Notes: generated from the letters alone by a model not told the origin. Positions 9,929-21,059 are shown, counted from the stretch's first letter. The stretch: DNA of 64,000 bases from Zingiber officinale (GCF_018446385.1 NC_055986.1:83041659-83105658), one strand, 5' to 3'. A program made the numbers and translations.

Positions 9929-10900
9929 TATTGGAACCCCAAGGTTATTTTGGTGTGATCAACAAGTTAAGTTAGGTCCTGTGTGTTTCTAACCTTGTGT
10001 CTAAGTGTGCAGGAGCTTAGGAACACAGGTAGTCGAGCGGAAGACGCAGCTAGCGAGAAGGATGACAGTCCGAGGGACGAGGTGCTGCGGAAGAGTACAC
10101 CGGCGGACGAAAAGGAAGCGTGCGGTGGTTCTGAGGGACGAAAGCCAGAGCGGAAGATTACTCGAAGAGCAAGAGACACAGCTAGTGAGAAGGACGGCAC
10201 GCGGTACGTCCGAGGGACGAAGATTGTGGATGAGTACGCTGCGGACGAGAAGGAAACACGCGGCGATTCCGAGGGACGAGAAGTCAGAGGGAAGCCAGCT
10301 CGAGAAGACCGGAAGTTGGGTTTGGGTGAGCCCATTTTCCGGATGGCAGAGATCACCCAAGCGAGCGGATCCGGAGGAGAAGAACTGGACCGAGGCAGGA
10401 CTGAACCAGAGAAGAGGTACCGGACGAAAAAGTCAACACCTATTGACTTTGGGCTCCGGGGCGCCCGGACCCTGATTTTGACCAGGATCGCGAATTACAC
10501 GATTTGAACGTTGGGGGATAAAGTTTTATCCCCCAGGGCGCCCGGAACCCTTCCAGGTGCCCCGACCAAGGCTATAAATATAGCCTTGGTCCAGAAGCTT
10601 TTCATCAGTTCAGAAATTGTAACAACACTTGTGTGCTTCCACTGCTTTGATTAGCTTCTTTCTTTTTGTGTCTACACTGCTGTAAACGAGGCTTCTCCGC
10701 CTGAAGGAGTTCTTAGTGCAACCATCTTCCTTGGATTAACAACCTCCCCGGTTGTAACCAAGTCAAATCCGGTGCCTCGTTTTTATGCTTTATTTTCTGC
10801 TTAATCTATTTTTCAAGTGTTAGCTTAATCGTTCGAGAAAGGGTCGTGTTTTATTCAGGGCTATTCAACCCCTCCTTCTAGCCGGCCCAACGGTCCTACA
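9929..10900 (+). repeat. 5' LTR of element B (972 bp)
   Basis: Begins TATTGGAACCCC (terminal TG mutated to TA) and ends GGTCCTACA. It differs from the 3' LTR by scattered mostly C/T and G/A changes and lacks about 40 bases around 10460 that the 3' copy has. GGGCGCCCGG palindromes lie at about 10458 and 10537. Open frames at 9967-10507 on both strands are repeated in the other LTR with disruptions, so they are not genes. Confidence 0.93.
10566..10589 (+). promoter_or_regulatory. TATA box inside an inverted repeat (5' LTR of B)
   Basis: TATAAATA at 10573-10580 is centred between 11-base complementary arms (CCAAGGCTATA and TATAGCCTTGG). The 3' LTR has the same structure with one base pair exchanged on both sides. 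The box probably drives transcription of element B. Confidence 0.7.
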
Positions 10901-10902
10901 AG

Positions 10903-10915
10903 TGGTATTAGAGTC
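10903..10915 (+). promoter_or_regulatory. primer-binding site of element B (tRNA-iMet)
   Basis: TGGTATTAGAGTC starts two bases after the LTR. It matches the usual plant copia site TGGTATCAGAGC except for single changes, so it is probably complementary to initiator methionine tRNA. Confidence 0.85.
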
Positions 10916-10956
10916 GAGACGCTTCAGGAGGACTAACCGTCGAACTAAGCAACGAG

Positions 10957-12405
10957 ATGGCCGGACCAAGCATCCACCCGCCGAAATGCGAAGGGGATTT
11001 CGCTACCTGGAAAAAACTGATGCAGGTATTTCTTACAACAGATATTGAATTATTTTTAACGATGAAACTTGGCTTTGAAGCTCCAGAGGACAAGGAAATA
11101 GATAAATGGATAAAAAAGGAGCAGGCTAACTTCGTGGCAAACGGCAAAGCAGAGTACCATCTGCTAAGCGTTCTTCCGCCTCAAGAAGTCAACAGGATCG
11201 GTAAATACAAATCCGCAAAGGAACTTTGGGAGAAGTTTTTCGCGTTGCATGAAGGGACGTCTGAAGCCAAGCTCGCCAAAAGAGATCTGCTTCACAATCA
11301 GCTCACCAGCCTACGACTTGGGGAAGACCAGTCAGTCGCGCATCTGCAATCGAGAATAAAAGAAATTATCACCAGACTTTCGAATCTCGGAGAAAAGGTA
11401 AGTAACAGAGATTCGCTCAGGTACGCTTTAAATTCCTTTCCTAGAAATACCAAATGGGCATCATTAGTAGATGCATTTTACATTTCTAAAGATTTAGAAA
11501 AGATTTCATTAGAAGAATTCTTTTCAACATTTGAAGTGCTTGAGTCAAGATGTGCAGGAATGAAGGAGCCTAAAAACAACGTCACCCTCAAAGCCTCGAG
11601 AGATGAACCAGAATCGGAATCCTCTCTCGACAACGGGGAAATGGTAATGATGGTAAGAAGATTAAAGAAACTTTGTAAATCTAGATCTACTAACCATCTG
11701 CAAGGGAAAAAGAAAAGGACGATCCGCTGCTACCACTGCGACAAAGAAGGGCACGTCAAGGATAACTGCCCCAAGCTGAAGAACAAAGACAAGGAGAAGG
11801 GTAAGAAGCCTATCCAGAAACGAAAGGCCCTGAAGGCGACGTGGGACGATACGTCGTCTGAATCGGAAATCGAAGCATTCTCCGGACTCACACTGATGGC
11901 GAGTCATCAAGACGGCGATTGCGATTGCGATTCAAGCTCTTCCGAGATGAGCATCGAGAGCATCGATGAAGGGGGAGACACGTCGGAAGAAAGCAGCAGC
12001 TCAGGGGGAGAAACGGACAACGAGATCGACAAGGTAAGTCAGGTACGATCTCTTCCTCCCGATAAAATGTTTAAGTTCGTTAAACTTTTAACAAAAGACT
12101 ACTGCAAATTAGAAAGTGAAAATAAAAATTTAAAAGTAATTCTAGCTAAGCCTTGTCCCTTAGAAGAATTAGATAAATTAAAACTAGCAAATGAAAAATT
12201 GAAACTTGAAAATGATGATTTGAAAATTAAAGTAGATAACTTGAAAAAGTATGCATGTTCATCTAAAACCAATTTTAGAAGATTTAATAATTTAAATTGG
12301 TACTTTAAATATCACCCGGGACAAATTAAGAACATTTCAAGAAAATATGTCCCTAAAAATTTTTTGGTTAATCCAGTTGTAACACCCACTAAGCTTTTAA
12401 GATAA
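10957..12405 (+). CDS. gag: copia Gag of element B, complete, 482 aa
   Basis: Full-length open Gag. The ATG at 10957 follows the primer site by about 40 bases and begins MAGPSIHPPKCEGDFATWKK, the usual start of copia capsid proteins. The UBN2/Gag capsid region spans about residues 10-215 (KSAKELWEKFFALHEG, YALNSFPRNTKWASLVDAF). A CCHC knuckle (CYHCDKEGHVKDNC) lies at about 259-272. An acidic Ser/Glu region and a coiled-coil-like tail follow. A donor-like AAG|GTAAGT at 12031-12039 lies at the place aligned with 805-810 of element A. It is intact although the element has no pol and sits in a nest of insertions, so it is either young or was kept by selection for particle formation. Confidence 0.93.
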   Translation: MAGPSIHPPKCEGDFATWKKLMQVFLTTDIELFLTMKLGFEAPEDKEIDKWIKKEQANFVANGKAEYHLLSVLPPQEVNRIGKYKSAKELWEKFFALHEGTSEAKLAKRDLLHNQLTSLRLGEDQSVAHLQSRIKEIITRLSNLGEKVSNRDSLRYALNSFPRNTKWASLVDAFYISKDLEKISLEEFFSTFEVLESRCAGMKEPKNNVTLKASRDEPESESSLDNGEMVMMVRRLKKLCKSRSTNHLQGKKKRTIRCYHCDKEGHVKDNCPKLKNKDKEKGKKPIQKRKALKATWDDTSSESEIEAFSGLTLMASHQDGDCDCDSSSSEMSIESIDEGGDTSEESSSSGGETDNEIDKVSQVRSLPPDKMFKFVKLLTKDYCKLESENKNLKVILAKPCPLEELDKLKLANEKLKLENDDLKIKVDNLKKYACSSKTNFRRFNNLNWYFKYHPGQIKNISRKYVPKNFLVNPVVTPTKLLR

Positions 12406-12445
12406 ATATGAGAATGATGAATTTGCCTTAGAAAAATATTAGTAG
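12406..12445 (+). other. element B sequence between gag and the nested insertion
   Basis: Short AT-rich piece ending in AGTAG (12441-12445), which is repeated at 16351-16355 on the far side of the insertion. Confidence 0.6.
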
Positions 12446-13099
12446 AATGTTGAACCAAAAAGAAATAAAAATAGGGAGTGGTCAAGGATTGAACCTTGAA
12501 CCTCTCATGATGTAAATGATAGGATTAATGGGTAATAACCAGTTGGGATAGGAATGATATATTGATAGCAAAGGAGGGAAACTCATGATAAGGATGAGAG
12601 TAAAAGCTAGCCAAAAGAAAGCAAGAAAAGAGCAAGAGAAAGGCAACTTGCCTTCCTTCTTTTCTCTCCCTTTGCCGTGACTTAAAGAGGACAATTAAGG
12701 GGATTCATTTCCCCTTGTTTCATCATGAATGATGAGAACAAATAAATAAATAAATAAATAAAAAAGGGGCTAAGGGAGAAGGAAAGCAAAAACCAATTTT
12801 GCTACCTCTTCCCCCTTAACATAAAAGGGAGCATGTAAAGAGAAGATTTTATTTTTCTCTCATTCTCTCATTCTCTCCTCTCCACCACCGAGAGCCTCAG
12901 CCCCCTCTCCTCCATTTTCGGCCCCCAAAACAAGGTTCCTCCTAGGATACAAGGAAGGCTACCAAGGGAAATCAAAGGAGGAGAACAAGAAGAAGAGACC
13001 CTTTCTTCCATCACCACACTTTAGAACCACAAGCGAAAAGGAAGTAAGTATCCCCTCACCTGTGGTACAAGTGGTTTTAATGTGTTTTTGGATTTTATG

Positions 13100-14780
13100 A
13101 GGATTTTAAAACCTAGAAACAAAGTTGTGAAAATTCGGCCAAAGAAAGGACTTGTTGATCCTAGGAATGTTTAATATAAGCCTTGATTCATGATAATTTT
13201 TCTATGCTTTGTAAGAAGGTTTTCTCTCATATTTTTATATATATGTGATGCTGGATTAGAGATGTACCTAACCCTAGAGTTTCGGCCAAAAAGGTTTTAT
13301 AAGGGCTAGGGAATTTATTTGTTTACCTAACTTGCACAAAACCCTCTAAATAAATGGTTAAGGATCCATTATTGTTTTCATACTTGAAGGTTACTTGGAA
13401 CCAAAAGTACCCCACTCACAAGTTTCGGCCAAGGAAGGGTTTAGGGTTAGGAAGACTTTGAATTTAAACTCACCATGTTTATATGATAGAATATAGAGTT
13501 TCTTAAAGAGTTGCATGCTTGTATGTTGATAGAAACTCATGAACATCACTTTTAATATTTCGGCCATGGTAAGGTGGATGGTTTAGAATAGCTTAAACCA
13601 ATTTTTTTTAACATGCTCAAAACCTCCATGACAATAAGATATGAAAGTTGTTTGATGCTCCCATGCTTAATTAGAGTATAGGAAAATTGGTTGCATGATA
13701 TATGATAATTATGACCACAAGGGTCCTAGCTTGTTTGTGAACCAAACTTATATGTATAGTTCCTTTGATGTTTTTGCCATAAAACTTGTTTAGGTTTTCC
13801 ATACTTTAGGCCACCTAAAACCTAGTTTAAAGACTTGGAAGGTTTCGGCCAAACATATGCTTTGAGATAAAGAAAGGAAAAACCTAGGAAACCTAAGACA
13901 CAATTTAAATGTATGCTTATAGTGCTTGACTTTTATACATGTTATGAAATGTGTTATGACTTTCTATGCTTTTATGCCATTTGAACAAATTCCATGCTTG
14001 ATGAGGTTCGACCATGTAGGGTTTAAAGACCTAGAAACCTTAAAATTTAGACCTCATGTGTTAAAGATGCTTCTTATGAAATTGAGATAGCATGTTGATT
14101 GTGTTCACATGCTTATATATTTAACTATGATTCAAATGGACACCTTAAAGTCTCGTCCATGAAGGGATACATGTCTTAGAAACCCTAGAACTTACATTGA
14201 ACATGCTCATGTCACTCTCCATGGAATATGAAATGTAGAAAGCTAAAAAATTCACATGCTATATGTTGGTAGTGACCTAAATTGATGCTAAGGGAAGTTT
14301 CGGCCATGACCACTTGTATGATGCCATTTATAAATTTATACATGATGTTAGAGTAAGTTCACATGCTTGTATGCTTGCTTGAAAACCTAAATGAGTACTT
14401 GTAAGTTTCGGCCATGACATAATTTTAAGGGCTTAAAGGATTTAGGAACTAACTCAATTGTGCTTACCATATTCCTTGAAACAAATGCTATAAATATGGT
14501 TAAGGTTTCCATGCTTTATGTCATTTAGAACCTTGTTTCACACTTGTTAAGGTTCGGCCAAATGAGGTTTAAGGACTTGGAGAACTTAGAGTCCAAGTAA
14601 ATCTTGTTTATAATACTTCCTATGAAAATGATATGTGGATGAATTAGGTTCTACATGCTTGGATGTTGTTTAAAACCTGAATTGGCACCTAAGAGGGTTT
14701 CGGCCAAAATAAGAACCCAAAGGATTAGGAAGCTTAGTACCCAAATTAATCATGTTACATTGTTCCTTATGATTGGATGA
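13100..14780 (+). repeat. degenerate repeats with a TTTCGGCCA core
   Basis: TTTCGGCCA or close variants recur at least ten times at intervals of roughly 60 to 250 bases, each followed by AA/TG and often by a phrase like CCTAGAAACC-TTAG. This looks like an old tandem repeat of 130-200-base units that has diverged. Confidence 0.65.
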
Positions 14781-14799
14781 GCACATGATACACTTTTAT

Positions 14800-15310
14800 G
14801 CTTAGACATGTATGCTTGTGAGCTATACAAGATGAGAATTTCTACGATATGTTATGAGTTCAAAATATGCATGCTTTATGTTATGATATGTGGGTAAATT
14901 TTACATGCTTTGATGATATGATATGAGCTGAAAATATGCATGCTTATGTTATGATATGTGGTTAAATTATGCATGCTTTGATGCTATGATTAGTGCTTAA
15001 AATATGCATGCTTTCATGATATGCTATGTGGTTAAATTATGCATGCTTGATGATATGTTTTATGCTTAAGATATGTATGTTTTTATGATCTATGCCTAAG
15101 TGATGCATATTGTTATGATATGATGTATGCCTAAGTGATGCATACTTTTATGGTATGATGTATGCCTAAGTGATGCATACCTTTATGACATGATGTATGC
15201 CTAAGTGATGCATACCTTTATGATATGATGTATGCTTAAGTTATGCATACTTTTATGATAGGATGTGTGCCTAAGTGATGCATGCTTTTATGATGTATGA
15301 TATGTATAAG
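14800..15310 (+). repeat. tandem repeat, about 40-bp units, TATGATATG...GATGCATAC
   Basis: At least ten units built on TATGATATGATGTATGCCTA and AGTGATGCATACTTT. The right half (15080-15280) is the most regular. A related TATGATATGCCATGACTAG phrase recurs to about 15880. Confidence 0.85.
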
Positions 15311-15344
15311 TATGACATGTACTTTACTTTATATGGCTTGTACC

Positions 15345-15460
15345 AAGGGCGGGCTCCATAAGCGCCCCGGGGTCGATGGAATAAGACTCGGACCTCGTTA
15401 GGGATGGGCTCCTAAGTGCCCCTAGGTCGATGGAGTAAGACTCGGGCCTAGTATGTTGCC
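15345..15460 (+). repeat. two-copy direct repeat, about 60-bp units
   Basis: Two units share GGGCTCC-TAAG-GCCCC and GGTCGATGGA-TAAGACTCGG. The first starts near 15349, the second near 15405. They are GC-rich within an AT-rich LTR and have no ORF. Confidence 0.75.
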
Positions 15461-16355
15461 TTGTAGGGTTCAAGACTTGCTACCTTGGACCTACATAGGT
15501 TGCGCGCAATATGTAAGTGGTACATAGCCGGGATCCCCTTTAAGTTGAGATTATGTTCAAGTATATATGTAAGAAGAAATGATTTTAAAGATCATGAGAC
15601 ATACACATATTTTTCGGATACATGTTTTTCAAAATCATATTGCATATACCTTATGATGATTTATGATATGCCATGGTTAGATATGATTATGTTATGTTCC
15701 ATGATATGTCCATGTGTAGGATATGCCATGACTCTTTATGACGATATGCCATGATTAGATACGATTATGTTATGCTTCATGCTATGCTTTACGCTATGAT
15801 ATGCCATGACTAGTTATGATTTCTTCATGTTGCATGATATGCTTAAAAGAGTATGTTACATTATGTCATGACTAGTTGAAATGATGCCATGTTGAGACAT
15901 TCTTTGATTATACTATGATTTTCAGTTTTAGTGAGTAGGAAAGGAACTTACTGAGCCATGAGTGCTCACAGCTTACTGTCCTTGTACCACAGATAAAGGA
16001 AAAAGCTAGATGAGCTAGAGGAGCAGCAGGAGAGGCAAGGAGATGTGTGTGACAGTGGCTAGGCAACCAAATAAGAACCTGCTTTAAAAACTTTTAAAGA
16101 ACTATGCTTTGGTATCATGAATTGTAGTATCGTATGCGTGACTTGATGTTATGTTTCTACTAATTTTGATATCATGTTATTGAGGCCATGATAGTGTAGT
16201 TCGGATTTGATGAAAGGGAAAACAAAAGAAAAGTTTTTATTAAACTAAGAGAATTATTTTAAGTCTTCCGCTGTTTTAAAAAGAAAAATTTGTACATAGA
16301 GTATCGTAGCCCCGTCCTTTAGGGTTAGCAGGGAGGGCGGGCGTTACACCAGTAG

Positions 16356-17089
16356 GCTGGAACCTATATTGGGTTCCGAAGTCATGCTTAAATTAATTTT
16401 AAAATTAAAATTAGCGCTTTAAGTGAGAAAATTAAACAAAGAATTTCTTTATGAGGCTTTGTCTAAGGAAGTGGTTGTTGCTCCAATAACCAAGAAGGCC
16501 TAGTGCCTCGCCACGACCTGGAAGCCAAAATATTGAAATAAATGTTTAATTAACTTACTAATGAAGCATTAATACAAGAATTAATTAGTGCTTGAAAAAG
16601 GTTATTCAAAACATTTTATTTCAAATTAGAAATTTACTTACTTAGAAATTTTTTTTGCCTAAGTCATTTAAAATTAAAAAAATACTTAAAAATATAAGTT
16701 AGGATGTTTTATTTCAAAAAAAAAAATTACTTAGGATATTTTTATACTTAGATATATTCTCAAAAAATCATTTTTTTTTCTAAGTTAAGAACTTTTTTCT
16801 TGAAAAACTAGAAATCTCAGCTTAAAACACTTAGAAAAATTTTCTAGTTTCTTAAAAACTTAGAACTTTTTTTTAGAAATATTTTTTCTAAGTCTTTAAC
16901 TCTTAGATTGTTTTCTTGAAACCCCATTTTTTTGTGATCAAAGGGGGAGAAGGGAAAGTATAAGTCTAGGAGGAGGTAGATAGATTTTATCTTTTCTATC
17001 TTTTTGTGCTTAAATTATAAATTAAGTAATTTACTTAATTTTATTTAAATGTCTATTTTAACCCTAGCTTAACTTGGGTTGATCACACC
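16356..17089 (+). other. remaining internal part of element B before the 3' LTR
   Basis: No coding domain. It starts with a piece resembling the gag tail of element A (GGGTTCCGAAG), then AT-rich sequence. All of pol is missing between gag and here. Confidence 0.6.
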
Positions 17090-17103
17090 AAAAAGGGGGA
17101 GAT
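17090..17103 (+). promoter_or_regulatory. polypurine tract of element B
   Basis: AAAAAGGGGGAGAT abuts the 3' LTR and is identical to that of element A. Confidence 0.9.
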
Positions 17104-18112
17104 TGTTGGAACCCCAAGGTTATTTTGGTGTGATCAACAAGTTAAGTTAGGTCCTGTGTGTTTCTAACCTTGTGTCTAAGTGTGCAGGAACTTAGGAATA
17201 CAGGTAGTTGAGCGAAAGATGCAGCTAGCGAGAAGGACGGCAGTCCGAGGGACGAGGTGCTGTGGAAGAGTACACCGGCGGACGAGAAGGAAGCGTGCGG
17301 TGGTTCCGAGGGACGAAAGCCGGAGCGGAAGATTGCTCGGGGAGCAAGAGACGTAGCTAGCGAGAAGGACGGCACGTGGTGCGTCTGAGGGACGAAGATT
17401 GTGGATGAGTACGCCGGCGGACGAGAAGGAAACACGCGGCGATTTCGAGGGACGAGAAGCCGGAGGGAAGCCCGCTCGAGAAGACCGGAAGTTGGGTTCG
17501 GGTGAGCCCTTTTCCGGATGACAGAGATCACCCAAGCGAGCGGATCCGGAGGAGAAGAACCGGACCGAGGCGGGACTGAACCAAAGAAAAGGTCCCGGAC
17601 GAAAAAGTCAACACCTATTGTCTTTGGGCTCCGGGGCGTCCGGAGCTGTCCGGGGCGCCCGGAACCCTTCCGGCGCTCGGACCTTGATTTTGACCAGGAT
17701 CGCGAATTACGCGATCTGAACGTTGGGGGATAAAGTTTTATTCCCCAGGGCGCCCGGAACCCTTCCAGGCGCCCCGACCAAGGTTATAAATATAACCTTG
17801 GTCCAGAAACATTTCATCAGTTCAGAAATTGTAACAACACTTGTGTGCTTCCACTGCTTTGATTAGCTTCTTTCTTTTTGTGTCTACACTGCTGTAAACG
17901 AGGCTTCTCCGCCTGAAGGAGTTCTTAGTGCAACCATCTTCCTTGGATTAACAACCTCATCGGTTGTAACCAAGTCAAATCCGGTGCCTCGTTTTTATGC
18001 TTTATTTTCTGCTTAATCTATTTTTCAAGTGTGTGCTTAATCGTTCGAGAAAGGGTCGTGTTTTATTCAGGGCTATTCAACCCCCCCTTCTAGCCGGTCC
18101 AATGGTCCTACA
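17104..18112 (+). repeat. 3' LTR of element B (1009 bp)
   Basis: Begins TGTTGGAACCCC, ends GGTCCTACA, and is followed by TSD GAAAC. It carries an extra GC-rich piece (about 17635-17680) missing from the 5' LTR. The TATA inverted repeat lies at 17778-17801. Confidence 0.93.
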
Positions 18113-18117
18113 GAAAC

Positions 18118-19776
18118 AACATAAATCGTTAGTTTTGAAGGCAGAGTAGAGAGATGTCATGCAACTTTTAGAAATCAATGAACATAATCTTAAAGAATAA
18201 CATTATAGCAGGATAAAGATGCTAAAAAGAGCAGTAGATTGAAACTAAAAAAACCACCAAAGAGTCTTTAATATGTACAAAACACCTTTTAGCTTCATGT
18301 TGAATGCAAAGTGAACATAATCGAATGAATCGAGATGCAAATATTGCAAATGTAAGTTAAGAAAAAAAAACTAAGAAATGATAAAGTAACTGTAATTTAA
18401 TCTAACTTACGATTTAATTCTAGATTTGGAGAAGTAAGAAGTGTAAGCTTTTCTCCTTAGCCTTTACTTTCCTTTGAACATTCTTCCTTGATAGTGATCT
18501 TCAAAATTATATTAATTGTCAAGATGCATGCTATAAAACTGTTCAAACAATCACTTAGATAAAGTATACTGATATAATTTTTGATACTATCACTACAAGC
18601 CAAGTTTGATTTTCAAAAACTCATTGTAAATGGGAAAGAAAAAACACAAAACTCTTATATGGTACAAGAACAAAAATACTAATTATTTATCCTTAGAACT
18701 AGATGAATAGAGACACGTGTTAAAGATTGTCAAGTGATATGCAAACACAAGCAATGGGATTGGTAGTGTAAAACATACAAGTACATGCTTTAACTTGTTG
18801 TCAATTTGAGTGTAAGCTTCCAAATAAGAGTTGTTTATTTCATAAACCACAGTAGCATAATATCACTATTATGGGTACAACCTCTTGTTGAGACAAAATT
18901 TATGATTTTATATTAATGCAGTGATTATGTAGCAACCAAAAATAAATCCCAAATAATTGAGACTCAGGGGTTACTCATTGTTGTTATATGAAGGAGTATG
19001 AATAGACGACCCAAAAGGAAGTATGAACAAAACAACTAAAATTCCAGATATATTTCTTGAGCAACAGAGCATAAGGAATAAGACACTATCAGAGTAACTA
19101 TGACAGAGCTTTCATGTGGAAATTACTCCATAGCTTTGAGTAATTGTTCACCAATTAATGGCATTACACAAATCTTGCTTGCTGGTGTCAATGAACGGCT
19201 AAGTCAAATCGACAATGCCTAAAATCTTATTAGGATAAACAAATGAATATCATTATTATGAACACAAGCTCTTGTTGGGACAGAATTTAAGATTTATATT
19301 AATGTTGTGATTAAACCTATGTATCAACCAAAAATAGATCCCAAATAGCTGAGACTCAAAGGTTAATCATTGTTGTTATCTGAAGGGTCCGAGCATAAAG
19401 ATCATACAAAATGTTGTTTTTAACACAAACAGAGCAATGAAATCGAGAAAGAAGCATGAATCCATGAATCAAGCTAATTTTAGTGGGCGTGCAGGACTGT
19501 AGATCTTGCCTCGGTCTTAGGCAAATAGAAATCTCACAACTTTTGAAGTATCTGTCGTTCCGACAAAAGAAACATTCAGAAAATCAGTGAATTGTGGAAC
19601 AAAAAACTTGAAAAAAAAATGAAAAGGAAGTGCAAAAACGCAAAGGTCTGCATATGTATAGCACTATCAGTTAAAAACTACAGTTAATGTTTTTTACTTT
19701 GGTCCTTTGTTTAGTTCACTGAATTCATGATCATTACAATGGCCTCAAGGATGATAATTGCCATCCATAAACATAC
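18118..19776 (-). other. CACTA interior right of element B, intron-like, with a duplication
   Basis: AT-rich, no long ORF. Two diverged copies of a segment of about 150 bases lie near 18860-19010 and 19250-19400 (shared words include CTCTTGTTG-GACA, CAACCAAAAATA and CTCATTGTTGTTAT). If the minus-strand gene is real this is intron. Confidence 0.5.
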
Positions 19777-19867
19777 CTAGATGTCCATAACCAAATCCAT
19801 GCATTCTGCTACTAACCAAAGGCACAGTTGGACGCATTCTAGATGTTGGCCATGGGCCATTCATTCC
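19777..19867 (-). other. exon-like segment in the CACTA (91 bp)
   Basis: On the minus strand an acceptor TTTCCTAG precedes 19867 and a donor GTATGT follows 19777. It is open in the frame reading GMNGPWPTSRMRPTVPLV, Met/Pro/Gly-rich. I cannot name the gene; a captured piece of a cellular gene is possible. Confidence 0.4.
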
Positions 19868-20200
19868 CTAGGAAATATATGAATAAGCAGTAAATGCCAC
19901 GGATACAAGCATTTGTAATGTAATTGTTAACCTTGGCCATCAAAGAAAAAAAATATATAATTAGAACTCCTAACCATTCCACAACTAGAATTAAATCTAG
20001 TTTATATACGAAATCACCTCCACAATTTACCCAAATCCACAAATCACCACAAACAGCTAAATAACCAAAAAAAAAACAGAAAGATGGTTTCCCTTCTACA
20101 AAACAGATTCCAATTTCTTACACATCCCCTCCTCCTCAACAAATTAGAATAACCTATTAATTAACTCTGCAACAACCCCCACAACTAAACAAAAACTCAC

Positions 20201-20251
20201 CTCAATTGATCCTTGAATCTTGTCGAAACAGAGTTGTTGGCCGGAGCAATG
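20201..20251 (-). other. exon-like segment in the CACTA (51 bp)
   Basis: Minus strand: acceptor CAACAG before 20251 and donor GTGAGT after 20201. The open frame reads HCSGQQLCFDKIQGSIE. Its size and splice sites suit an internal exon between the GC-rich leader and 19867. Confidence 0.4.
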
Positions 20252-20368
20252 CTGTTGGAGGGATTTTGGCCGGACAGATTTGTAATAAACGATCACACAA
20301 CCAAACTCAACATCCCAAACAACGTATACAATCAAGTCCACACAAATCTAGCACTAAAAATAACTTAC

Positions 20369-21050
20369 CCTCGAGCCATATCTGATATCTCTCTCGAAGG
20401 GCTCGGGAGGTTATTGTGGTGGTGAGCTGGGACAGAGGAATAGGGCAATGGCAACAATAGAGTAAAGATCGGTTAGAGCAAACCTAATTCGATCGTCGAA
20501 GCTGCGATGTGTAGAGAGGCGCTGCAGGAGGTTAGATCTAGGGTTCAAACCCCTCTTAACCGGAGATCCACCAATGCGGGGTCGGCGACTCTAGGAGAAG
20601 AGAAATCTCCGAATGGACTCCAGTGATCAGTGGAGAAGAGCCTTAGCCGGAGGTGGACGCTTGGTGCTAGCGCGATCGATTTCCTCATGGCTCCGGCGTC
20701 GGGGAAGAGTTAGGGCTCGCCGACGGCAACTATGGCGTTGATCGGAGCTAGGCACGACTCAATGAGGCTTCAGCCGACGTCGAGTAACTCTTGGCTGGTG
20801 GTTATGTATGCGGGGAGAAGAAGTATCGCGGCGTCGAAAGGCAGCGAGGATCAGCGTCGGGTTGGGAAGGAGGGGTAAGGGGAATCGACAGTGGTGACCT
20901 AGCCTCACGCGAAGGGGGCGGCGCCGCCAAGGCGATCGGCGCTCGGCGATCAAGGCTGCGCGGCGATCGATGATCAAGGCTGCGCGGCGCTCGGGCGAGT
21001 GGGTGAGGGCAGCGCGAAATTAGGGAAAGGGAAACTCGGGAAGGAAATGA
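20369..21050 (-). other. GC-rich leader or first exon of the minus-strand gene in the CACTA
   Basis: A GC-rich island in an AT-rich element. It reads like a plant 5' UTR (CT-rich start, CCGCCG/GATCG words) and ends at a consensus donor GAGG|GTAAGT, with the donor GT at 20367-20368. The ATG just before the donor gives only a few codons. Overlapping ORFs on both strands here have no recognisable domain. Confidence 0.45.
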
Positions 21051-21059
21051 AAAGGGCAC

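Larger units (their letters stand above)
12448..16348 (+). mobile_element. solo-LTR-like insertion (3.9 kb) in element B
   Basis: Begins TGTTGAACC and ends GGGCGTTACA, with no second copy of either end inside and no gag or pol. It behaves as one long LTR left after recombination. The direct repeat AGTAG flanks it, but with two extra bases on each side (AA before, CC after). A TATA-like CATAAAAGGG and a CT-rich leader with a donor-like AAG|TAAGTA (about 12820-13050) suggest plus orientation. The ACTTACTGAGCC...GTGCTCAC region near 15948 resembles the R/U5 part of long Del/Tekay chromovirus LTRs; that family assignment is inference. No protein is encoded. Confidence 0.7.
9929..18112 (+). mobile_element. 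copia element B: gag-only LTR retrotransposon nested in the CACTA
   Basis: LTRs at 9929-10900 and 17104-18112 flank the element, with a perfect 5-bp TSD GAAAC (9924-9928 and 18113-18117). A primer-binding site, a complete gag and a polypurine tract are present, but there is no protease, integrase, RT or RNase H. Only about 750 bases remain between the nested insertion (ends 16348) and the 3' LTR. This is the layout of TR-GAG elements, which depend on a relative for pol. The 5' LTR begins TATTGG instead of TGTTGG, a G-to-A change. Confidence 0.92.

Noticed and set aside
9967..10507. Overlapping ORFs on both strands as genes
   Set aside because: They lie wholly in the 5' LTR of element B; the same segment in the 3' LTR (17142-17733) has disrupted frames, and no domain is visible.
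20759..21059. Three overlapping ORFs in the GC-rich block of the CACTA
   Set aside because: High GC keeps all frames open; Arg/Pro/Ser-rich text on both strands is typical of 5' UTR-like sequence.
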